This document shows, one piece after another, positions 1 to 13,249 of a stretch of 64,000 bases of DNA. Each line of letters opens with the position of its first letter. The stretch's first letter is position 1. Made by a program: the position numbers and the translations under genes. The stretch is from contig RPFO01000213.1 in assembly GCA_009746045.1 (NCBI GenBank), positions 288,564 to 352,563 on the forward strand, read 5' to 3'. The notes under the pieces were generated by a model that saw only the letters and a program-made list of their open reading frames with translations, did no database searches and had not been told where the DNA came from. This DNA comes from Mesostigma viride. Taxonomy: Eukaryota > Streptophyta > Mesostigmatophyceae > Mesostigmatales > Mesostigmataceae.

Positions 1-3384
<3,384 letters not shown>

Positions 3385-3719
3385 TGTTTATCGTGTTGAC
3401 ATTTTGTCATGTTGACATTTGTTGACATTTTTCTTGCGTTTGGCCTGCGTTTGTAAACGTCTTGACATTTGTTGACAAATCACCTTGGCTTGTCAGTGTT
3501 TTGACATTTGTTGACATATACATAAAGTTGACATGTCAACGATTGTCAACGTTTTGTCAACATTGTCAACATTCTGTCAAGTTTTGTCAAGCTGTTGACA
3601 TTTTTTTGTCTAGTTTTGTCACACTTTGTCACACTTTGTCAACAATTTGTCAACAAGTTGTCACACTTTGTCAACAAGTTGACAATTGTTGACAAAAATT
3701 TGTCACACTTTGTCAACAC
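3385..3719. repeat. TTGTCAAC / TTGACA degenerate minisatellite
   Basis: This stretch is built almost entirely from permutations of TTGTCAACA, TTTGACATTTG and TTTGTCACAC. The motifs TTGACA and its reverse complement TGTCAA recur every 8-20 bp. It ends about 40 bp before the first candidate start of the LINE at 3757. It could therefore be the 5' untranslated or promoter region of that element, or simply the sequence into which it inserted. Confidence 0.8.
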
Positions 3720-3799
3720 CCGGCTCCTAGTGACGCCGGCGACCTGGTTCTGTACGATGCGGGGGGGGGCGTGTTCTTGAGCTGAGCGCGGGTGCGGCC

Positions 3800-5362
3800 G
3801 TGCCCGCCATCTTGCACGATGTGCTCGAGCTTGCGGGCATCCCCCATGTCTGGCACCCTGCTGGTCCGCGCCGCCGTCTTCTCTCCGCCGATGAGATCGC
3901 CCGACTGCCGAGCTGGGAGCTGGGGTGGGACGCGGCGCCCGCCCACTACGGGCCGGCCCACTTGGTGGATGTCACTGCCAGCGGCCCCTCCTGCCCCATC
4001 TGCTTGGACCTGCCTCGCCCTGGTGACGGTCTCTGCCGCCTCCCTGCTTGCGGCCACGTCTTCCATCAAGCTTGCATCGCCACGAGCTTGCACACGACCT
4101 CCGCCACCTGCCCCCTTTGCCGGGCCGCGGTCCTTTCCCCCTTGCCTCCTGGCGTTCTCCCGCTGGGGCCCTCGCCCGTGTCCGTGCGCCGCCAGTCCCA
4201 CGCGCCTGCCCCGACACCTGCCTCCCCTGTGCGTGGTCGTGGGTCGCGCGCCGGCTTGGCTGCCTCCTCCAGCGCCCCCCTCCCGGCCGTGGGGGCCGTC
4301 CCCGCGCCGGTCTTGTCCTCGGCTGCCACGAGCCCTGCTGACCGCCCGGCGGCCGGCCCCGCCCTGGGTTCCGCTGCAGCTGTAGTTCCTCTGGCTGAGG
4401 GTGCTCCCGACCCCTCCCCCTCTCGACCCGGGCCGGCCCAACCGGGTGGGCGCACCCCCTCAGATGGCTTCCATTATTGCCAAGTCGATGGTCCCCTTGG
4501 TGACCCGTGTGGCGCGCGCCTGCCCAACCGGAATTCGTTGCTGGTGCACATTCGGGCTTCCCACCCCCACATCACGGAGGCCGCCATGCGCGCCATGGAC
4601 TGCTACCGCTGCCCGGCAGCCCATTGCCAGCGGATTTTTTCGATCCACGGGCGGTACCAGCATGAGCGGCAGTGCCGCCGCCAAACCCCCCAGAACGGCC
4701 TGCCCGGCGGCCCGGCGGCCGCACCGGCCTCCCGGTCCGGGGCGGCCCCTCGGTCGGCCCCTGCCCCTCCACCGGCATCGCAGGGTACGAGCGATCCGGG
4801 GGACCTCTCGGCAGGCTGGGCATTCCTGGCCACGCTCCCTTTTGCCGCCTGTGCGCGCAACCCTTGCATGACGCTCCCGGACGTCCCTCACCGCGCCCGG
4901 AGCTTGTTTACGCGCTGCGCCCTGCTTTCCCTGGCCCGGATGCATAGTCACCCTCTCGACGAACTCGGCCACAAGCTGTTTCTCGTCACCCCCCGGCTCC
5001 TCTTAGCGCCGTTGGAGCGGGGCGTGCGTGGCGTACAGGGTGCGGTCATCGCTCGCTGCCGGCGGTTCCTCCTCGGGGATTGGGAAGGGCTGTGGGCGCT
5101 GCAGCCTCCGGCCTCCACCCGGGTGTCGGGGGCCGCCTCCTTTGCCCGGGTGGAAGCTGACGTCATGCGGTTGGTGAAGGTAGGTGAATTGAGCCGGGCC
5201 ATGCAAAAGCTTGAACTGACCGCGTTGGCTCCCTCCACTCCCCCGACCCTGCAGGCTTTGCGCGACCTTCACCCCGACGAACCGGCCTTTGCGGTGCCCG
5301 CCCCGGCCACCCCCCGCCCCCGCCTATTGTCCTGGACCTGGACATCTTCACGGCTGTGCTGA
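3800..5362 (+). pseudogene. LINE ORF, N-terminal part: RING-H2 and zinc fingers
   Basis: This frame starts with a GTG. The nearest ATG (3757) is in another frame and is separated from this one by a run of nine G (3761-3769), so an indel there could hide the true start. Residues about 65-107 form a RING-H2 finger with Cys65, Cys68, Cys84, His86, His89, Cys92, Cys104 and Cys107 (spacing C-x2-C-x15-C-x-H-x2-H-x2-C-x11-C-x2-C). A Pro/Ala-rich linker follows, then a C2H2-like finger (..PCGARLPN.., ending H-x4-H) and a C2HC finger (CPAAHC...H-x3-C). Such fingers normally bind target DNA in R2-type elements. A RING suggests E3 ubiquitin-ligase-like activity, which is inference. The frame runs out at 5362, but the reverse transcriptase reading continues in frame 1 from about 5320. 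Confidence 0.8.
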
Positions 5363-6250
5363 AGGATCTGCCGAACGCCTCCTCCACCGGCCCCTCAGGC
5401 TGGCGCTACGAGCACCTCTCCGTGATGGCGGGCCATGGCGGGGCGACCGCACTCTTTGAGGCTGCCGCCGACTTGGCCGCGGGGTCCCTGGCCCCCGCGG
5501 CGCGCCCTTGGCTGGCTGGGGCACGCCTCATTGCCCTCCTGAAAGACGACCTCCCCCCGCCTGCTGGCCGCGTTCGTCCCATTGCTTGCGGCGAAGTCCT
5601 ACGCAAGCTGGTGAGTAAGGTCATTTGTCGCCAAAAGGCCCCCGAGTTTCGCGCCTACTTCTGCCCCAACCGGAGTGATACTGAGGAGTCCGTCGCGGCC
5701 CAGCTTGGCGTCGCCACCAAAGGGGGCAGCGACATCATCGTGCACACAGTTCAGGCCTACCTCGAGACGCATCCGACCCATGTGGCGCTGAAGGTGGATT
5801 GCCACAATGCGTTCAATGCTGTCACCAAGGCTAGCATCTTTGAGGCCGTCGGCGAGGCGTTCCCTGACCTTCTTGCGTGGACAGCAGCCTGCTACGGCGA
5901 ACCCACTCAACTCTCCTTCCTCATGGAGGATGGGACGTTCGCCGACATCGCTTCCCGCACGGGAACCCAGCAAGGTGACCCCCTCGGCCCCTTTTACCTG
6001 TCTGCCCCGCTGCACAAGGCTCTCCAAGGTGTCCACGCTGCGCACCCGGATGTCGTGCTCCTCGCCTACATGGACGATATCCATGCCCTTGGCCCGGCCG
6101 ACGCTGTGGTTGCCGCCCTGGCTGCCCTTGAAGTGGCCATGGCGGCCATCAACCTTCGGCTCACCCTCCCCAAGTGTGCAGTCTTTTCGCCCCAGGGGGA
6201 CTGCTCTGGCTTCCCCGCGGCTATCCCGGGGGCTTGGCGCGGGCGCGTGG
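5356..6250 (+). pseudogene. LINE ORF, reverse transcriptase part
   Basis: Recognisable non-LTR reverse transcriptase blocks in order: GPSGWRYEHL, RPIACGEVLRKLVSKVI (block 2), VALKVDCHNAFNAV (block A with the first catalytic Asp), GTQQGDPLGP (block B) and LLAYMDDIHAL (block C, YMDD catalytic pair). The frame stays open to 6924, but from about 6230-6250 the meaningful reading moves to frame 3, where FSCLGVPVGD (block E) appears. Homology is also visible upstream of the first in-frame start, so this is a continuation of the preceding frame and not a separate gene. All visible catalytic residues are present; only the frame is damaged. Confidence 0.88.
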
Positions 6251-7718
6251 TTTCTCGTGCCTGGGCGTCCCTGTGGGTGACCCTGACTACGTCGAAGAGG
6301 AGCTCCGGGCCACCGTGGAACAGCGCACCCATGTCCTTGAGACTTGGGCGCGCCTCAAGGACCCCCAGACCAAAGGGCTCCTCCTGTGGTTTTGCGCCCA
6401 CCCGCGGGTGGTTCACTGGCTCCGTGGCGCTCCCCCCCACTTGGTGCGGCTTGCCGCGGAAGGCCATGACGAGCGCATTCAGGCCGCCTTGCAGGTGCTC
6501 CTCCCCGGCCCTAGCCTGCCAGCTCACTCCATGCGCTTGGCCACCCTCCCCTGCCGCATGGGCGGGTGTGGGCTCACCCGCGCCGCCCGCCTCGCCCCCG
6601 CCGCCTTCCTTGGCTCTGTTGCTCAGGCCTGGGCGGAGATCCGCCGGTTGGTCCCCAGCGCCGTCAGCGCCATTCCCGACTTGGTCACCCCATCCCCCTT
6701 CCCCTTTGTGCAGGCTGTGCAGGATTCTTACCTCGGGATCCAGCAGGCTTGCGACCTCGTCCGCCCCGCTCAGGCCGTCCACCGTCGCCTGCCCCGGGGC
6801 ACGCCCGGCGTGTCCACTGTCGTCAGTCCTAGTGTCTTCCCTGCCTGCGTTCATGAAAAACAACAAAAGACCTACGCGGGTATACTACACTGTGCCGACT
6901 GGATGGGTCTGCATGCGAGCTTGAACGATCAGGGGAAGGCTTGGCTTCACTCCGTTTCCCTTGAGGGGAGCGTGGGGTCCGCATTCCTGCGCGCCCTCCC
7001 CATGAGCCCTTTGTTCACACTGGTTCCGGCCCTTTACGCCATCGCTCTCCGCCACCAGCTCTTTGCCCCGCAACCTCTCATCACGGCGGGTGCGTCCTGC
7101 GGCAGCTGCGGGCTTGCTCTGGATACTACTGGGACGCACTACATCGCGTGCATGGGTGGCCAGCAGAACCAGAACTGGTTCCTCTATCTCCATACCGCTC
7201 TCCTCCGGGTGGTGTGTGCCATGGTTCGGTCGGTCTTTCCCCACTCCACCATTAAGTGCGAGGACGCGGATGGGGCCGCCCTCTACTCACCCAACCACCG
7301 CCCCGACATTACCGTGCTTGACTACGACGGGCAGGGTTGCCACCTGCTCATCGATGTCTCCGTGGCTCGGCCGCTTTCCGGTCGCCACATCCTCCGGGCG
7401 GCTGTGGATGCCGGCGCTGCTGCCGCTGTGGCTGAGCGCGACAAGTTTGCCTCCTACGGCAATGTGGGGCCCCACCGGGTCATCCCCTTTGTCCTTGAGG
7501 AGTTCGGGGCCATGGGCCCCAAGACAGCGGAGTTTTTCCACGAGTGCTGCCAGCGCCGTGAAGACCGCCTCGACCTCGAGGGTCAGACCGCCCCGTGGTC
7601 GGCCCGCACGTGGTCCTCGTATTGGCGGCAGCGTCTGTCACTCGCCCTCACTCGCACCGTGGCTGATGTGTTATTCCGCCGCACCCGGGCCGACTTTGTC
7701 GCGACCCACGCGGTCTAG
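6230..7718 (+). pseudogene. LINE ORF, thumb and restriction-like endonuclease
   Basis: The frame is open from 6174; meaningful coding begins near 6240 with the GFSCLGVPVGD reverse transcriptase block E. After a long thumb-like region there is a CCHC motif (CGSCGLALDTTGTHYIAC, spacing C-x2-C-x9-H-x3-C) and then RPDITVLDYDGQG...LIDVSV. This fits the PD...D pattern of the restriction-like endonuclease of R2-group LINEs, which nicks the target to prime reverse transcription. The frame ends at a TAG at 7716-7718. No apurinic-type endonuclease is seen, which supports the R2-like assignment over L1-like. Confidence 0.85.
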
Positions 7719-8005
7719 ATTCCTTCCAGGCCTGCATGGTGGGCCGGCAGCGCTGTTGCTGCGTGTAGTTTTGTGATGTATAGTTAGTTGTACCTTGTGC
7801 CGCTGGCGTGATCCTTGGATGTCTGTGTCAGATTACTATTAATTTCTTCAGGGTTATTCTCCCAGTCATCGGTTTTTTCCTTATGTTGCATGCCTATCTC
7901 ACCTTCGTAATCTATCATTCTCAATGAATATATATACATGCATATATACAAGCATATATATCTCACCTCCGTAATCTATCATTCTCAATGAATATATATA
8001 CATGT
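7719..8005 (+). repeat. LINE 3' tail with 46-bp tandem duplication
   Basis: Non-coding tail of the LINE. A unit reading ATCTCACCT(T/C)CGTAATC... and ending AATATATATACATG occurs twice (about 7895-7941 and 7959-8005), joined by TA-rich sequence. The last bases (ACATG) coincide with bases of the neighbouring SDR element, so the junction is a microhomology. Confidence 0.75.
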
Positions 8006-9903
8006 GACACTAATTGACATATGCCCGGAGGCACGCCGTTCAAGGCCCTTCATGAAGTACGTTGCCCTAGAGGCAACCAAGACAAGGGTGGGTGGGTGGG
8101 GGGCAAAGAAAGAGGCCGACAAAACCAGCCAGAGCGGCTTTTAGTCGCAAAACCTCCCTTATCCCTAGCTAACTGACGTCATTAAACCCTTATGTTCAGT
8201 GATGCTAGTAAGACGCTAACCGTACAGACCGGGGGTAGAATATCCCGAATCTGCACGGCTAGTATTAAATAATGCGTAGGTTGTTCTTTTCAGGGGCACT
8301 GCACCTCACGCCCCGTTCCGCCCGGGTATAATCAACCCAAGCGCGGAACGCACATTTTATTTAATTCATTTTTCAACCATGCACTATATTGCATCTACTA
8401 ATCACAAAAGCTCTAGCCAAACAGCTACGAGAAAACACTACGACCTATAAGCCGCTCATCCAGCGGCCTCTTGTTCCTGCATTCACGTATAGAAGAAACT
8501 CCGTTCAAAGAACCCCGATTCATGTCCCACGTAGCTCCCACAAAAACCAGCATCTTCATTAAAACTATAAGTGGAAGCATACATGTGACACTAATTGACA
8601 TGCCCGGAGGCACGCCGTTCAAGGCCCTTCATGAAGTACGTTGCCCAATCACCCCCGCCCTGGCTTTCCCTTGAAGCCGCACTCCACCTTGCTCGTTGTC
8701 ACAAGTGACCGCCCTGCCGCAAAACGGGAGCCCCCCCACATCGGGAGGCGTGCGCCCGGCGGCTGTGGATGCATGGCCAGGCCCAAAAAGGCCCAGCGCA
8801 TTTGCACTGCGATTGCGCACGGCCGGCCTATCATGACCCCTCTCGGGGCCCCGAGTCGGTACCGCTATGGCCGTCTCCCCATAGACCCGGGGTGCTTCGA
8901 GAAAAAACGTGGACCTAGCCCAGGCCCCGCCAGCCCGGATGCCCGAGGCCACAGCCCCAGGCACCTGGCTGAACGAGAGTCCGTTCAGCCAAGACCGCAT
9001 TCCCCCCCGAGGTTTCTATGCGTGGGGAAAAAATTTCTAGCTTAGGCGCTTTTCCCATCGCCGTCCCCAGCCCCAACCACCCCCCCTCGGCGGAAGGCAA
9101 TTGCAAAGTTTGCTGGCCAGCAGCAATTTCTGAAGAAAAAGCCGCAGGCCGCGGACCGAGACACGGGTCGCCAGTGCCAGCCATCCGGCTCCAACCCGGG
9201 GTGCAAGCATCCCCAGGTACGGAGCACCAGCTCGCGCACTGGGCCGACCAAGCGACAGTTGAGCACCTGTCACGGCATCCGGCCCACCAAAGACCCCAAG
9301 CTGGGGAAAAGGTGCGGACCGGAGGTAATCATTTTCTTTTCTTTTAGTTAACCGGGCGAGGAACTACGCCTGGCCGGTTAACAACTGGAAGTCTCACCAC
9401 TGGCCAAGTGGCCGGTGCAACCAGTGCTTTTGGGATTTTGCTCCGCAGCACCCATAGCTGCGGCTGCCGCCGCAACGACAACGAGCAAAGAAAGAGGCCG
9501 ACAAAACCAGCCAGAGCGGCTTTTAGTCGCAAAACCTCCCTTATCCCTAGCTAACTGACGTCATTAAACCCTTATGTTCAGTGATGCTAGTAAGACGCTA
9601 ACCGTACAGACCGGGGGTAGAATATCCCGAATCTGCACGGCTAGTATTAAATAATGCGTAGGTTGTTCTTTTCAGGGGCACTGCACCTCACGCCCCGTTC
9701 CGCCCGGGTATAATCAACCCAAGCGCGGAACGCACATTTTATTTAATTCATTTTTCAACCATGCACTATATTGCATCTACTAATCACAAAAGCTCTAGCC
9801 AAACAGCTACGAGAAAACACTACGACCTATAAGCCGCTCATCCAGCGGCCTCTTGTTCCCGCATTCACGTATAGAAGAAACTCCGTTCAAAGAACCCCGA
9901 TTC
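8001..9903 (-). mobile_element. SDR-E: split-direct-repeat (DIRS-like) non-autonomous element, truncated
   Basis: Read on the minus strand the order is A1 (9898-9483), internal (9482-8647), B1 (8646-8517), A2 (8516-8101), a ~33-bp spacer holding a CCCA run, and a partial B2 (8067-8001). A1/A2 (416 bp) and B1/B2 are near-identical pairs. This A1-internal-B1-A2-B2 layout is the split direct repeat of PAT/Ngaro/kangaroo-type DIRS retroelements. It is not an LTR layout. The missing end of B2 is cut off at the LINE border. SDR-D at 56751-58713 is the complete relative on the opposite strand. No tyrosine recombinase or reverse transcriptase is encoded, so it would depend on a helper element. Confidence 0.72.
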
Positions 9904-10860
9904 TTGGTCGCCAGTGCCAGACGAGTCATCGCCTATCATATGTCGATTTTCTCCTCATGCATGGCCGGGCAGTCTGCGCCAGCCCAAGCATCCAGGTTTG
10001 CTACGGGATGTCCGCTGCAGCATTTGCTGGGAATGCGGACACGCTTTTTATAGGTCATCTTTGAACGGAACATCAACCTGGTAATCATAAAGGATGCATG
10101 CATGTTGCGGCTATGGCTGTCTATGCCCATCTAGAGCAACGGTATGTGTGAGATATGGTGGTCCCGGCCAGCGGAATCCGGGCAGGACATGAACGAGCTA
10201 TGTACGACAACGTATTTGCGTGTTGTTTGCAGCGGAATACGCCTCCCATGCATTATATATGACGATTTTGTCCATGCATACTTCAGCAAGCTTCCATGCC
10301 TGTTGTAGAGAGTGGTATTAGCCCTGAAAGTGCCCAGTTTATGGCATTTCTATGGAGTATGGCATTCCGTTAGTGCAGGTAGGCAACGTGTTTGTATTCC
10401 AGCACTTTTGGCAGCCTTTTATAGCTTGATATAATGCATTATCGTGTTGCATGTCATAGATAGCTGTTTTCACGCGCGTAACCCACACACGTATATGAGC
10501 ACGTTATATAGGGTAAAGGGTTATCCGGGTGGTCTGACCCAAGGAAACCCCCATTGGACTATCCGACTAATTTGTCCAATGTTGGCATTGGGGTTCCCTA
10601 CCCTCCCTGGGAAAAAGGGGGGGGTAAACTTTTCCTTGGGGAAAAAAGATCGTCTGTTGGCCAACTTTGACTAGAGCTATCATCCAAATGCTTTGATAAA
10701 GCCATGGTATTATTGCATATTCTGAAAGCCCTTGAAGTGTAGATACTCCTACTAGCATCTTGGTTGGGGGTATTCGGAGTTGTGGCCTGTGAGTTATGAT
10801 TTTTCTCATTTTCAGGGGTATGGAAGTGCCAAAAATGGGTCAGCGGACTATGGGTTATAT
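9899..10860. repeat. Dispersed non-coding repeat P, copy 1
   Basis: The part from about 10100 to 10860 is a diverged direct match of 41685-42445 (shared landmarks: TCCCGGCCAGC, ATGCCATTCCGTTAGTGC, GCGCGTAACCCACACACGTA, GGTCTGACCCAAGGAAA, TTGTCCAATGTTG). The first 200 bp (9900-10100) match 11640-11835. SDR-E is inserted at its left edge. No coding potential is seen. Confidence 0.7.
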
Positions 10861-11639
10861 TAATAGCACATCATGTGTAGGTCAGGGCCCGGCGCTGTGG
10901 TGGAGCGCCGGCTAGCTATAGGCCGAGCCACGCACGTGGTGGGCTGAGCCTTAGTCTAGGGCATTTTCCAGTGTACGCCCATTCGTAGCTAGTCCAGTGG
11001 CTTTCAGGTTTACAACACATTCCAGTGTTTTATCATTCGTGGCTATATAGTCGGGAGAGTGGGTTTCAACCCACTGCTATTCCGAAACAGTCCATGATCG
11101 TGAGTATCATTGTTGGGCCGGTTGTGGGTCGATCATCTATGCATCATGCATGCTCACGTTGTGCATAGTCTTCCAACGGTGCACGACGGCGGGCATATAG
11201 GTGTTGGTGTTTCATTTAATACCTACTCTCTCTCGGTTACCCGTAGTCCGGAAACAGTGCGATATATCGCACTGTTTGACTCCCGGTGGCGCGGCGCTCA
11301 ATTCCCGGAGCGCCGCGCCACCTGTGACGGATGTCACTGGTCCGGTGGGTCTGGGAACGAAGGTGATGCATAGGTTTGGGGGTAATATTCGCCATAGCCT
11401 GGTAAATACAACATGTATTGAGACAGTATCACGTGACTTTGGCGGGAAATGTTCACTCGCACGCGCGCGTAACGAGATATGGCTGCTAGCGTGCCGTTAT
11501 CAGGGAAATTTTGCGTCTCGCGGCTTGTAATGGTTCAGAATGTTGCTCAGAATGATGATGCGTGACTTTTGTAGGTCAGGGGTGGCCAGATAGATGTATA
11601 GCATTGGTAAAATACAGGTACACTGTAGGAAATTACTGC
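10861..11639. other. Non-coding spacer with short inverted motifs
   Basis: No gene is seen. It contains GC-rich inverted repeats such as GGCGCTGTGG...GAGCGCCGG and GGCGCGGCGCTC...GAGCGCCGCGCC (about 11289-11323), and a local GTGCGATATATCGCAC palindrome near 11258. Confidence 0.5.
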
Positions 11640-11835
11640 TTTCTTGGTCGTCAGTACCAGATGAGTAATGGCATGCCATATTTCGATTTTCTTCTTATGG
11701 CCCAGCAGTCTGCGCCAGCCCGAGCACCCAGTTTTGGTACGGGACATCCGCAGCAGCGTCCCTGTGAATTCGGATGCGTTTATAGGTAATCTTTGCACAG
11801 AACATCAACCTGGTAATCATGTCAGATGCATTAAC
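11640..11835. repeat. Dispersed repeat P, partial second copy
   Basis: It matches 9900-10110 with divergence (TTCTTGGTCG, CAGTCTGCGCCAGCCC, AACATCAACCTGGTAATCAT). It shows what the left flank of SDR-E looks like without the insertion: CTTTCTTGGTCG here against CCCCGATTCTTGGTCG at the SDR-E border. Confidence 0.7.
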
Positions 11836-12129
11836 ACAACGGTCTGAAAGTGCCAAAAAACAGCCTTATAACTCCTGTGCGATGCAAATATTGTCGAAAC
11901 ATGCTAGATCTTGGTAGGTAGCATGTTCAGGACACCAGTAGAAGGATTGCAACTTTCCGGACTTACCGGACCTCAGCTGACCTATTTTTGGCATGTCTAT
12001 TTTTAGCAGGTTTCCAGATTTTAATATAAACAAATACATTCTAATATGCAAATAAAGAGTTCTTGACCTGGCTGTTTGCAAGTAAGTTGATACTCATGAC
12101 TAATGACTGTGCACAAGATCTGATGGTCA
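11836..12129. other. No recognisable feature
   Basis: AT-rich non-coding sequence between the P repeat and the 175-bp tandem repeat. Confidence 0.4.
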
Positions 12130-12665
12130 TCCAACAGCATTTGGTAACAAAATGCCACCAAATGCTGGCAAAAATGTGCGTTTTTTGTATTTTCCATCAC
12201 ATTTCATTGTAGTTTCCATACAAGCTGTGCTCGGTTGAGGCTGGAAACTTGTAGGCATCTTAAACATCATTATTCTAGACATCCCAAAAAAATTCAGGTC
12301 CATCGTAGGGTATTTGATGTCAGTTTGCTCACAAATGTTACCAAAAATGCACGTTTTTCGTATTTTTCATCACATTCCATGGCAGTTTCCATACAAGATG
12401 TGCTCAGTCCAGGCTGGAAACTTGCATGCATCTTTGCCATCATTATTTTAGACATTCCAAAAAAATTCAGAACCATCAGCTCTAGGGTATTTGATGTCAA
12501 TTTGCTCACAAATGTTACCAAAAATGCACGTTTTTCGTATTTTTCATCACATTTCATTGCAGTTTCCGTACAAGATGTGCTCTGTTGAGGCTGGAAACTT
12601 GCATGCATCTTAGCCATCATGATTGTAGACATTCCACAAAAATTCAGGCCCATCATGTTCTATTT
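12130..12665. repeat. ~175-bp tandem repeat, about three units
   Basis: Unit starts (GTGCTC..GGCTGGAAACTTG) fall at about 12227, 12400 and 12577, giving spacings of 173 and 177 bp. Each unit contains TTGCTCACAAATGTTACC and AAAATGCACGTTTTTCGTAT. A partial unit precedes the first. The open frames seen on both strands here are carried by the repeat and show no protein motif. Confidence 0.85.
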
Positions 12666-13249
12666 GGTAGAGTTATCAATGCCATACCTGCCAGTTTCCA
12701 TTACAAATTCTTTCCCATGGATGCGAAACTGCCAGTGTGGAATATCAAGGAGACAATCTGGTCAACTCAAATAAGATGACTCACTAAAACATGGAAACCA
12801 TTCACAAGTGATATAAGACAACCTCCAGGAGACATACATAAAAGTTCATTGATATAGACACAGCTGACAATATGCACATGTGGCCATGTGGATGCTCACG
12901 CAATCTCTATTCTACGGAGGAGCTTGCTGAACACAATATTGGCAGCTGTCGCATGCATGGCTAGAAAGGTCATTTTACACGTGCACCAACAGCATGCCAA
13001 GTAATGTAGCTGCAAATTACTCAACAGGCGGCATGCATGGCGCTTATGCGGTTGCGCGCCCTCATTTCGGTATCGCTAGGAGGTAGTGGCACCTCCCTGC
13101 ACAATCTCTGCCTGACCTTGTCAGCCTTCATGCACTGTGTCAACATGGGCACCCCCATACCCTTGCCCTTGGCATCACAGCCAAGCTTTCGACGGTGGTT
13201 GGTGAAGCTCTTGGTGTCCTCCTTGCGCATGTGGTGCCTGTGCAAGTTA
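12666..13249. other. No recognisable gene
   Basis: Unique sequence up to the satellite field. No motif is found in the short frames. Confidence 0.4.

Larger units (their letters stand above)
3757..8005 (+). mobile_element. R2-like (RLE-type) non-LTR retrotransposon, frame broken
   Basis: A single-ORF-type LINE whose coding region runs from about 3757/3800 to 7718 across three frames. Order of domains: RING-H2 finger, C2H2 and C2HC fingers, reverse transcriptase, CCHC motif, PD-(D/E)xK-like restriction-like endonuclease. N-terminal DNA-binding fingers and a C-terminal restriction-like nuclease are the hallmark of the R2/R4/NeSL/HERO group. The coding sequence is far more GC-rich than its surroundings. 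The 3' tail (7719-8005) ends in a duplicated ~46-bp unit. The element abuts a truncated SDR element at about 8001-8005. Its exact 5' end is not defined and I see no target duplication. Confidence 0.85.
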
